From positions 1 through 64,000 of the forward strand of contig JAQJVL010002604.1 of the NCBI GenBank assembly GCA_035578905.1: DNA of 64,000 bases. Direction: 5' to 3'. A program made the translations under genes and the position numbers. This document shows, piece after piece, positions 34,803 through 45,233 of this stretch. A model generated the notes under the pieces. It saw nothing but the letters and a program-made list of their open reading frames with translations. It had not been told where the DNA came from and searched no databases. This DNA comes from Stictocephala bisonia. Taxonomy: Eukaryota; Arthropoda; Insecta; Hemiptera; Membracidae. Positions within the stretch are counted from its first letter, which is position 1, and each line of letters starts with the position of its first letter.

Positions 34803-35815
34803 TGTAACAGGTCCCCCAAAATTTGGGACGAGAAAATTTAATTAAATTTAAATAAAAAATAAATTTTTTTAAATAAAAATAGATAATTTATTAAAAAACA
34901 ATCCCGAACATTCAAATAATATTCGGAATCCATTGTAATTTAATAACCAGAAAGTATAGAGAAAGGGCGGCATTTTTTTCCCCTTTGCAGCCCTCAAGGG
35001 GGGCGTAAACAACTTTCCTTTTCATTGTTATAAAGACAGACCTGTGCAGCCCGGTCGTCATAGGAGAGTCTTCTGGCGATCCAAGGGTTGTCATGGTGAC
35101 CAGGCAATGGACGAGTTCAAAGTAGTGAGAGACGCTATTGGCTGAGGGAAATACCCTCGAGCCAAGAGAGATGCTATTGGTTGGCGGCAGGTAGCCTCGA
35201 CCCCAATGCTCTCGATGGTAACGGACTGAAACCACGCCAGCCTCGTCCAAGCATTGTTCACTTTAAGTCAATACCCAGAAGGAGAAAGTCCCAAGCCGCT
35301 TCGTTTGTGACTAGCAAATTTAAATTTGTTACGCGTGTGACCGTTTGATTTTGAGCCCTAATTCTTAATTTGTGAAGTAATTTTTCTAAAAGATAAAGTA
35401 AAGCTCAGAAAAGTGATTCAATAAAAAACTACATCTTTTATTTTTAAAAGTTTTGGGAAAAAATTTAAAATAAACTCTTTTTACAAGAAGAAGGGGCCAG
35501 TGGAGCAAAAGACAAAGAAGGGTAAAGATAAGTTTTTGGTTATAAAATAAATTTTAAATTTTTTTTTTTAGAAAAAAGTTTTAAAAAAGATAATTTTCAA
35601 TTTTTTTAAGATTTTAAATTCAGATATTATTCAAAGAAAGTAAAAGAAAATTTAAAAAAAAACCTTTTTCAAAAAGAGTCTTATTTATTGTAAATTTTCG
35701 CCCCACCGATTTTCCCCTAAAAAACCTGAATAAGGCATTAAAATTTAATTTTCATAAAATTTTTTTTCAAATTAACAGAAAAAATAAAAAGTAACAACCA
35801 CAGAAGAGAAGTTAA
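34803..35815 (+). repeat. LTR copy D (right end of the array)
   Basis: It starts TGTAACAGGTCCCCC after 'cggggggtac' and ends 'accacagaagagaagtta'. Beyond 35815 there is no primer-binding site and no internal region, so the array terminates exactly at an LTR end. Confidence 0.75.
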
Positions 35816-38800
35816 TGGGGGTTTCAGGGACTACATATCTATTTTGAACAAGTGCTTATACAGGTACATTACGAGTCTGAGACTCGGCGAAGAAAATACA
35901 AACCCCCTTTGGGACCTCAAAAAAGGGGGATCGACTGTTTGACGGGTGGGGGAATACTATTAAAATGGCCTAAAGGGGTGTAGTTGATTCCAGGCGTTTA
36001 AAGACAATACCCATAGGTTTTTTAAATTTAAAAAATTTGCTCTCGTTAAATCGTATTCACCTTTTATTTTTTCTCCCCGTACGTAAAACCCCTTTTTAAA
36101 GTAAAAAGGGGGGATCGAATCGTGCTCACTCGCGTTTTCCAAAATTTAAAAGGGAACAGGCTGGTATGGGTACGATGAAAAGGGACTGAGACTCTTGTGT
36201 AACTTCTCCACGTTTTATACCAAGGGTCTGGAGAAAGCTGCCTTTTTGCGGGAATTTCACCCGGGACGTGAGGGAATTACCCCGGGGTTTATACACCGAA
36301 CCTTTGTAAAAAGTTTTATATTTTCCCTGCATAACGCTCTGGGTGTAAATGGCCTTAGAAACACTCCGAAGGGATAAAAGCTGTCACAGAAAAAAAAATC
36401 ATTAAAATTTTCTAGCAGTCATGGGAAAAGTTTGGACCGATTTTTGTGAGCCTAAGGGAGATTGCGAACCAGTTTATTTTGCGGTTTGACCTTTTTTGAA
36501 TGGGACCACTATCTCAAAACTACGATTTTCTCAATTTTACCTTTTTAAGAATCTATAACAAGTCAATTTAGCTTACATTATAAAAAAATACATTCAATGA
36601 AGAATCTTTGAGAGAAAAAGACCTTCGTTCCGGAGTGTTGGGTCCCTTGTGAGCAAAACCCAAAACTTTATAATCTTTATACACGATTTTTTAGACAAGG
36701 TAGTTGGGAGAATTTTATACTTATCGAAAGTAAATTCCAAGATTTTAGCCTTTTGTGTGTGTGTGTGTGTGTTGTTGTGTGTGTGTGTTTGTTCTTGGCT
36801 GGCCTACCTCCGTAAGCCCGGGCAAAAACGGGGGAAATTTCCGACCCCCTATGGGAGGGCTAAACCCCCTAAAACCAGGGACTTCCAGGCCCAACCCCCC
36901 GAATGTTTCCGCCTCTATTCAGGGCCCAACTCCCTAATCCAGGGCCCGAGGCTCTATGGGAGGCCAAAATCCGTAAGTCCAGGGCCCCCTTGAGTCGCTG
37001 GGAATACAAATAAACATAAAAAAAGAAGAAAATATAACCCTTGTAGCTGATGGAATAATTGAATGGCTTCTCCAAGTAAAATGTTCGTACTTCCTAATTG
37101 GGTAAAAAAACCCCCTTTTTAAGTTTTTACGCACATTGAAAGGCTTAGTGAGTAAAGTGATGGTTAGACTTCAGAGGGACCCAAAAAAAGTATAAAATAA
37201 ACGGGGGGGTAGCAGGTTTGTTAGGACTGGCTACCACCTAACTTGCGATGGGTTGGGGCAAGTTACAATAAACAAAAGTGAGACTGGCCCCCCTGGGGAA
37301 ACTCATATGAAAAAATAGCAAGATCAGTACCTCTTGGGTGGGGGTTTGGAAAACCCGTCTTCCCCCGGTCCTGCTCCCTTTTGGCAAGGTAGGGGTGACG
37401 CCCTTTTCCCTGCCGTATTAAACGACGTTTCGGCGTGAAATTTTCATTGTTCAAGGGTGCTTTTTTAGGTAGCATGTCTTTACTGTTGTTGGTGTTTTGT
37501 GCTTGGGTCTCCCCCTCAACCCTCAACACCACCAGTATTACCACCCCGGAGAGCGAGGAAAAAAAATTTTTTTTTTTTTATTTTTTTTTAAGTTAGGGAC
37601 TCGCGAATTAACATGAGATTGATCGCATCGTGTTTTTTTTCAGATACGAGGTGGCAAGGGGTAGAAAAACCTGCGTCCATTCCCCTTTTGATCTTTTTAA
37701 ACTCACAAACACTCTGTAGGGGACCATACCCTTATTATTATTATTAGGGGATTTTCCGTGATTGGGATTATAATAATTTTTATTGTAAACGAGGGAAGAG
37801 GGGAGATCGCGGTACTTCCCCTGGGTCCTCCAATTCCAGAGCCCAACCAATTTTCAGAGGGGGTGTATCCTTTTTATTTAATTTACTGAAAAAATTTTTA
37901 AATTAACTGTTCAAGTACTTTCAGGTATGTATTTGACAGGTACCGAGGTCCTGGTGGGGGACTGTGTCGACCCCAAACGCTCCCTGAACAAACCCGAAAG
38001 TCCTCAATACTGATAGCATACCAATAATGTAAGTTTAAATCAATATTATTTTGGTATTTTCCATAATTTAATTGTTTAAAACCCTCACATGACATTTTTT
38101 TAATGTAGGTACAAAAAGCATTGAGATCCGCGCTCGTGCAGCCCCGGTGTTGGGATGTCAGCAGGGGGGAGGGAAGCAAACCGTTCGAGAGTACAGCTCA
38201 AATATTTCTGGAGGGAAGTATTAAAATTTCTTTATATACTACTGTTTACTAATAGAGGGGATAATTCTATTTTGTTTTTCTGTTTAGCAACATAGTGGGG
38301 GCGAGAATGGGGTTCAGAGGACGCTGCAGGCGGGCCTTCACGCCGGAGGATCTCAGGGGTTGCTGTGGGTTTCAAAACACTCTAGGGGTTTCTGGCCAGG
38401 CCGACGCCTTCGATCTAGCAAACCCCTCAATTGGACTTTATGAGCAGCAACCCGGAGAGTCTCTTGGTCCCCCTGGGTGGCGGAGGGGGGAGGGTGACCC
38501 CTCCAGTCCAAAGAAGTCGATGAGTCCATCGGTCCCCAGGGGTCCAAAGCTGGGTCTTTTTTTTAAGGTACCCACTATTGCATTCATCTCATTGGACACA
38601 TTTTATGCCGGGGACTGCGCTGCAAGGGTTATTTCGTGTCCTATATGCGGACACCAATATTTTGGGCGGTAAACACTTTTGTAAGTAATTTTTTTAAATA
38701 CAAAATGTTACAAAAGCGTGTTTTATTTAATACCCTTTTAGAAATGTTTATAAATATATTTTTTTATTTTGGATTTTTGGCGGGAAAAGGGGGGTTAGGA

Positions 38801-39508
38801 ATTTGGGTGAAAATGGGGCCCCATTTGGGTGCGTCTAAAAAAGGACCAACAGAGCTGGGGGCTATACCCTGACCCCTTTACTAAAATATATAATTTTTTT
38901 ATTGTATTTATCAGTGTTTTTTGCAATTATAATATTTCAGCCTTTAAATTTTAGTTAGTAATTAATTGATTTACAAAAGGCTTTGTGTTTTGCAAGTGTG
39001 GGCAGAGCGAGCCCCAATTTTTAAAGAAAGGAAGACCAAGAATTGGACAAGGCAAAAAACCCATAAGGGACAGGAAGAGATTTTAAATTTTTAATGTCCT
39101 AGTTATTTCGACCCGGAAAAAGCAAATAAAACCCTTGGTATCACTAGATAAGGGAATAGAGCGAAAATCCTACACTACAAATTAGCAAGAACACGTTTTT
39201 AACTGTCTGTAAAGAGAAGGAAACCAAAATTTCAAGGCGAAGATTCCACAAAGCTATCAACATCTAAGTTCAATCCAGGCTGTTCCCAGCAATGACTTAA
39301 TCATACCCATGGACAAAATTAGTTTTTTATGATTTCATCAATGTCTGAGGGTGTAAAAAGGAAAACTATTTTTGGGATCAAGCTTAAACTGTTGGAACCA
39401 CCCTAATGTGAATTAAATTGAAGCGTTTTCTATAGGCACAAAAATGCAGGGAAGAAGAGGAGGGGTTTCTTAGTGAAGTGACTAAAAAAGGTTGTACACA
39501 GTTTCAGT
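35816..39508. other. Unassigned, low-quality stretch
   Basis: No gene is supported on either strand; open frames here (for example 36649-36993 and 38295-38672) have Pro/Gly-rich, low-complexity content without motifs. It holds a (TG)n microsatellite at 36754-36790 and a G/C-rich block at 36820-36985 in which 'tatgggagg', 'ccagggc' and 'ccctaa' recur about every 50-100 bases. Homopolymer noise is as dense as in the array. Confidence 0.4.
36754..36790 (+). repeat. (TG)n microsatellite
   Basis: Alternating TG runs are interrupted once by TTG. Confidence 0.9.
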
Positions 39509-39512
39509 TTAA

Positions 39513-41413
39513 CCCCTTTAATACTAGACCGTCTCTCCCGACCCCGCGGGGAAATTTCAACAGGGGTTTCTACCTCGCCCCGCAAAATTGAAGCCCGCCT
39601 TCCCAAAACCTTCCTGCCTCGAGTGGCCATTGCGCAGTGGATCGCGTGAGTGACACCCAAACCCGGTTTGTGGTTATCGATTGTTGCGGTCTGAGGGACA
39701 TTCCGTAGTGTTTAGGTTAGTTTGTTAGCGGTCCCAAAAAAAACGTTCCCTATTTTTGTGTTCCTTTCATTAGGATTATGAAATACTTTTTATTTTGTAT
39801 AGTTTATGTTTTTGTAATGATAAAAATGGGTAAAGACCAACATTTTTCGAATTTCTCTGAATTCTATTTTTCGGAGTGGTTAAAGGAGCTCTCGTCCCCC
39901 TGCTAGACTGTTGTCGACTCAAAACAAGCAATTTTGAGGAAAAATTTTTTTTGATTTGGTTTTTGAAACACTTTAGGATGGCTTGAGAAGACATTGACGA
40001 TAGTGACCGGGGGTCCTGACTAATAGAAGAAAGGACACATTCAAAAAGTGAGCAGAGTGCCGACGAGTGCGAGATAGAAGAAGTAGGCGAGTGTAGGTCA
40101 CTGAAATTGATTTATTGGCTAAAAAAAAAAAAAAAATGTGTGAGTAAAAACGTTTCTGTTCCCAAGGTCTATGAAAGAAAGTTAAAAAATGTTTTCTAAA
40201 AGGAAAAAAACCAAAAAAAAAAATCTTTTAGAACGATGAATTGAACAAGTCCCATCCGCAAAAGGAATAGTAACGTATCGCCCTTTAGGCCATTATTTTT
40301 TCCCCGAATTAAATGAAAAAATTGATATCCATGGGCAAGCCTAGAAACAAATGTATTTCTGAAACCGTTTGTATAACCACAACAGAAAATTCTGTTTCTG
40401 TGGCAAATGAAGTGACACAAATAATTGAGCCTGAGGGGAACAACTTGACACCAACTGGCAATCCTGAAACACCAACACCGATTGCGATAAGAGATCGGTC
40501 GTTCTACTATGGTAGAAGGACAAAGGATATGATTAAAAAGAAAATACCGCCTTTTCGCTGGAAAAAAACTGCAGGGAATCAGGCAAGTGCGAACAAGGGC
40601 TCATAATATCATAACTCAATTACCGGGACTTAAGGCGCGAGCATTAAACCTTGGAAACAATCCTGATATCAAGAAAAATGGAATTACTGATTTCTTAAAG
40701 ATATTTTGGCCGAGATTGTGTGTTGGACAAATGTAAAGATAAATTCGTTGAGGCAAAAGTACAACAAGAAGCACTGGCCTTCTTTTGTTCATGATATTGA
40801 TGAAATAGAGCTGAAAGGGCTTTATTGGTCTTCTTGTCTACAGTGCTGCGTTCAAAGCTGGTAATGAATCTGCCGCTAGCTTGTTTGCAACTGACAGAAC
40901 AGGTAGAGAAATTTCCGAGTCGTAATGAGTAAGGAAAGGTTTCTTTTCATCCTACAGCTCTGAGGTCGACAACCCCGGAAGACAGAGAAGAAAGAAAAAA
41001 GGAGACAAGGGAGGGCGGCAGTAGCAAATATATTTTATAAGTTTGTTGACAACTGTCAGTCTTGTTATACCATGGGGTGAAAGCAGTATGTATCGACGAA
41101 ATGTTGGTACCTTTCCGAGGTAGATCAGCTATTAAAATGTACATGCCCAGAAAAGCCGCCAAATATGGCCTGAAAATTCAATGTTTGGCGATGTAAGACA
41201 CATTACTTTCTCAATGGATATATTTATACAGGAAAAAATAGTGACAGTAAAGGCCTCTACTGATCAAGAAGTAAAAAACCTTCTCAAAACCATCAATTTG
41301 TGTCCACCTGATAAAAACCCAAATTTAAAAAAAGAAACAGGAACTTGACCACAGACAATTGGTACAGTTATTCCCGTGGGCAACGAACTCCTAAGAGGGA
41401 AAGACTTTTGTAG

Positions 41414-41444
<31 letters not shown>

Positions 41445-42655
41445 TGAGGGTCCCAATGCTTTCTTCATCAAGTAAAAGGAGAAAAAAGCTGTAGACGGTT
41501 TCACTGAAAACATAACGTTGCTCTCTTTGTGCCAAAAATCAAAAGCAGTGATTTTTTTTTCATCGATGCACATGGTTGCTATGATGATGTTAGTGGAAAA
41601 TGAGATCATCACTGAATATAACATAGCAAAGGGGGAGTGGCACGTTGCTTAAAGTGTGCCAACATTTTCCTAGACGTACCCAAAGATGGCCAAATGGTTA
41701 TATTTTTTACCATGGTATACATTTCCTCTGGAGTAAATGCGTGATGTTCTCTACAATGCTTTTGGAAGCACAAAAGCTATGACTAGGCTTGATTTTATGA
41801 AGACTCTCGCTCTGAAGCTTGTCACACCTCTCATGCAAAGAAGACTTCGGAAAGGGCATCTGAGCCAGGATATGCAACTGAGTCTCAAGCGAATTCTTCA
41901 AGTGGAAGGACCGACCTTTTCAGGAAGAAGATTAGGCTCCGAGAAATCCAGAATGTGAAGAGAAAACATGAAGCATGTGCCTCCCACGGCTCGAAAAGGA
42001 AGACAAGATACGTTTGTAAACGCTGGGGAAAACCTATTTTGCCTGGAGTGTTCAAAAAAATTATGTGTGGCCAGTATGAAGGACATCCCGGCACGGCCAT
42101 AGATGTAATGAATGTCTTACTCAAGTAACATTATTATTTTTTATTTATCTTCTTGCTTATAGTTTTTTACATTACAATGTATTTGACATAAAACTCATGT
42201 ATTACATTCTCTTTAGACTAAATTTGTATTTGTTTCATTGTTCCTTTTAACTGTTAAAACAATTTTTTTTAATATCTTGACATACAAAATCAGTCTATTG
42301 AATTAAAGTCATGTGAATGGTTACAGATGAACTTTTTTTCCCTTTGTTGCTATGGTATCTAACAATAACAGGCATCCTGGTTTTGTAAAATAATTAAAGC
42401 ATAATTATTATTGAAAAATATTTAGATTATATATTGCAAGTTTTACAGTATAAAATTAAAAAAATATAAAAATTATAAAAAATTTTATTTGATTTTTTCC
42501 TCGATAGGTTATTATAAGAAAGTTCAAAACAGTTTAGAAAGTGTTTGTTCTTAATTATATGTATATTTCAGTCAATTACACACTTTTGTAAAAAGCGGTC
42601 CAACAGACCTATCCGTAGTAGTTATGAGAGTAAATGCTTCCGTAGTAGTCAGGGG
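39513..42655 (+). mobile_element. piggyBac transposon (inactive)
   Basis: TTAA is present on both sides (39509-39512 and 42656-42659). The left terminus reads CCCCTTTAATACTAG. The right terminus, read inward, is CCCCTGACTACTACGG. They share the CCCC-T-n-ACTA pattern of piggyBac-family ends. The interior encodes a broken piggyBac transposase. Confidence 0.7.
39978..42128 (+). pseudogene. piggyBac transposase (multiple frameshifts)
   Basis: An acidic N-terminal piece (EDIDDSDRGS, then SEQSADECEIEEVGE) at 39980-40100 is followed by RSFYYGRR (40493-40516), QLPGLKARAL (40619), the TDRTGREIF segment (about 40892) and RFLFILQALR. The catalytic landmark MCIDEMLVPFRGRSAIKMYMPRK lies at 41087-41155, containing the first catalytic Asp (ID-E). 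SSMHM is near 41560, and the C-terminal region ends GHPGTAIDVMNVLLK* at 42128. At least six shifts or stops and a poly-A insertion (41420-41444) break it. The expected later catalytic Asp residues cannot be placed with confidence. Confidence 0.75.
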
Positions 42656-42929
42656 TTAAATAAAATACTTTCTTTGTTTTGTAAGTAAGTGTATATACAT
42701 AATAACATTTTTTATTCAGTACAACATTCTACACATTTGGTTGTTTTTAGTTATTTTAATTAGTGAAAAAATTATCAACTTGAAAAAATGTCAAGATTTC
42801 AATTTTCTAATTTTTAAAGAAAAAAAATCAACTGAGGTAAGTGTAAATTTGTATTGTTTTATAATAATCTACTACTAATGACAAAAAAAGATATAAAACC
42901 ACATAATACTTAAAGATAAAGCATAAAAG
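42129..42929. other. piggyBac 3' noncoding region and spacer
   Basis: To 42655 this is the AT-rich 3' part of the piggyBac. It includes two copies of 'tccgtagtagt' near the end, possible transposase-binding repeats. From 42660 to about 42929 it is AT-rich spacer with no feature seen. Confidence 0.5.
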
Positions 42930-43118
42930 TATCAGTCCTGGGCCCTTTTTTATTTTTAATGAGTATTATGATCTTCCTTATATGTCAATGCGAAAAAACA
43001 CAATTGAGTGCCTGAGAAAGAGGAAGGTTGCCTGTGCCACAAAACCTCAAATTTTAATTAGTTACAGATCCTGTTAGTGCTCCTAATCTACCGGTGTAAT
43101 GCTGAACTATTTGGACAA

Positions 43119-43210
43119 GTGGCATAGCCCCCTTTTCTTTTTACAGAACGGTTGAAGATAGACAAGTTCAAGCGCCAGCTGTTCTGTGAGGAGATAAGGG
43201 GCTATGCCAC
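43119..43210 (+). repeat. Inverted repeat (hairpin) near the Sola-like left end
   Basis: GTGGCATAGCCCC (43119-43131) and its complement GGGGCTATGCCAC (43198-43210) flank a second, inner pair, acagaac/gttctgt (43144-43150 and 43181-43187). The same 13-mer lies in the right terminus at about 55469-55481, so it is an element-specific subterminal motif. Confidence 0.7.
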
Positions 43211-43277
43211 TCGGTCAGTGGTTGGGGGGAGCCTCAGCTGTTTTGTTTTGATCTGCAGTTGGCTCACTCTGTACAGG

Positions 43278-43558
43278 CAATGAATACACACTCTATAAGA
43301 AGGACACTCCTTATACAGCAAATTCAGACCAACTTTTTTTCTGAGATTGCTGCTTTTCGCCTTAGCCGCTAGAGTTCTCCAGTCAATATTTTCCTGCCTT
43401 CTGTGCTAGGGAGATCCTCGCAGAGGGTGCGAGAGAGAGCGCGCCTTCGGTGCGAGAGAGAGCGCTCGCCTTCGGTGCGAGAGAGATGCGCGTCGAGGGT
43501 ACGAGAGAGAGAGGGAGCGAGGGTTGTGTGCGAAAGGAGAAAGTTTGCCTGGTGGTCT
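43278..43558 (+). repeat. Left long terminal inverted repeat of the P-type element
   Basis: It is the reverse complement of 49982-50260. The inner half is GC-rich, with 'tcggtgcgagagagagcgc' repeated three times (43428-43500). Confidence 0.85.
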
Positions 43559-45233
43559 GTATAAAAGAGCTTCCTCTATACAGACTCTGCTCTCGCTATC
43601 CCTCCTGCCGCCGCGGTTTGGCCCGAGATGCCACTAGCTTGAAAGACTCTCCACTACTTCATTGCCAAATGTTGAATTAACAATTTAAGATGTGATCGCT
43701 GGATGCCAAATTTTTTTTCATATTTGCTTTGATAATCAAATCGTAGATCAACCTATGATAACCCAAAACTTTATAAGATGAATAAATTATTTTGGAACTG
43801 CTCCTAGAATTAACACTGTACAAGCACTGTTGCTTTAACCAATATTCAAGCACTGTTGCTTTAACAATATCCAAGCACTGTTGCTTTAACAGAATCCAAG
43901 GACTGTTGCTGTAATAAATGTAGTGTGATTATAACAATTTAATCTGTGATTCAAGAATTGTTATACTAACCGAAAGAATATACTATCATACAAATAACTA
44001 ACAAAAGTAAATGGGCAAACATTTTAACGAATAACTATTGAAAAGTGATAGACTATTCAGAGATTTTAATAAATTAATTATAGAGATATTATTGGAAAAA
44101 AAACAATGTAAATTTACTATAAAAAAATAAGTTTATTCAACAAAAATGAAAACGTACTTTATAGACGCCGAAAAAGTATTGCAAATGTTAACACAATTAA
44201 CTATTTTCTATCTATGTTCGGTGACAATCAAAATTAAAAAAAAACAAAATTAAAACATTCAACTGACAAACATTATAACATACTCAGAATACCTACTAAC
44301 TAAAATTAAATTGCAGCATAACCACTAACATATCACATTTACATCTAATTGTTTACGATATATGAAGTGGCACTTATGAATAACACATATATATACACGA
44401 AAATTATAAACAAACGTAAACTACAAAAACATTCAGTATATATAATTACTAAAAATAACATTGCAGCATAATTATATACATATTTTATTTACATCTAATT
44501 ATTCACAATATATGTTAAGTCTCAGTTATGAAATAAACATATATTTACACACACACACTTATTTACTAAGTTCAAACTGTACAAAAAAACATATATAAAT
44601 ACTAAATACTACATTGCAACATGATCATATACATTTCTATTTACACCTAATTACATGTAATTTATGTAAAATGACAGTTAAGACATATATAATTATCCCC
44701 ACATTATTTACAAACTTCAAACTGTACAAATTATTCAGTAGACCTACTTATTAAAATTTACATCACCACATATTCTTATAATATATGTGCAAGGGGTTAG
44801 TTATGACAATTAATATATATACATAAAAAACACACACACACCCGGCAATTATTTACTTAAACTTTAAACTATACAAAACATTATTAGATATCGTTAACAT
44901 AATTACAAAACATTACATCGCACCATAATCACAGATTTTATTTACATAAAACAAATTTCGATACTAGGTCTCAGGTATGAAAAAATTATATATACATATA
45001 TAACCTACACATAAATTATTTAAACATATACAAATTATATACAAAATATGTCAACTATGTAATATTGTAGACTAATGAAAAAAATACATCGCAGCAAAAT
45101 AATATATATATTTTATTTACACTATTAAATTATGTACAATCTAAACATGGTGTCAAGTAAGAAATAAAAGCATATTCAAAGATTAAGAAGAAAGTTAGCA
45201 GACATCCACAATGTTGGTTTTTTCAGTAGCCTG
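43559..45233 (-). other. P-type element 3' region with tandem repeats
   Basis: Noncoding and AT-rich. A 29-31 bp repeat ('caagcactgttgctttaac', four copies) lies at 43816-43915. A series of roughly 151-bp repeats lies at about 44200-45180, marked by 'ttgcagcata' or variants at 44310, 44461, 44612, about 44760, 44919 and 45089. No further coding region is seen. Confidence 0.7.

Larger units (their letters stand above)
10622..35815 (+). mobile_element. Tandem array of an LTR retrotransposon (three units, four LTRs)
   Basis: The word 'ccccaatgctctcgatgg' or its decayed form recurs at 10622, 19181, 27470 and 35201, giving head-to-tail periods of 8,559, 8,289 and 7,731 bp. Each period contains the same ordered parts: LTR, primer-binding-like site, coiled-coil ORF, ZBED5-type hAT insertion, poly-A tract, 139-bp and 20-bp subrepeats, and the next LTR. 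The first LTR lacks its left 400 bp and the last LTR is followed by unrelated sequence. The array therefore reads LTR-int-LTR-int-LTR-int-LTR, with single LTRs shared between neighbours. No reverse transcriptase, protease or integrase motif is readable in any unit. Confidence 0.8.

Noticed and set aside
36649..36993. Cys/Val-rich frame (VCVCVCV)
   Set aside because: Generated by the (TG)n microsatellite.
38295..38672. 125-codon plus-strand open frame in a GC-rich patch
   Set aside because: Pro/Gly/Arg-rich with no motif, lies in the homopolymer-damaged block and has an equally open opposite frame.
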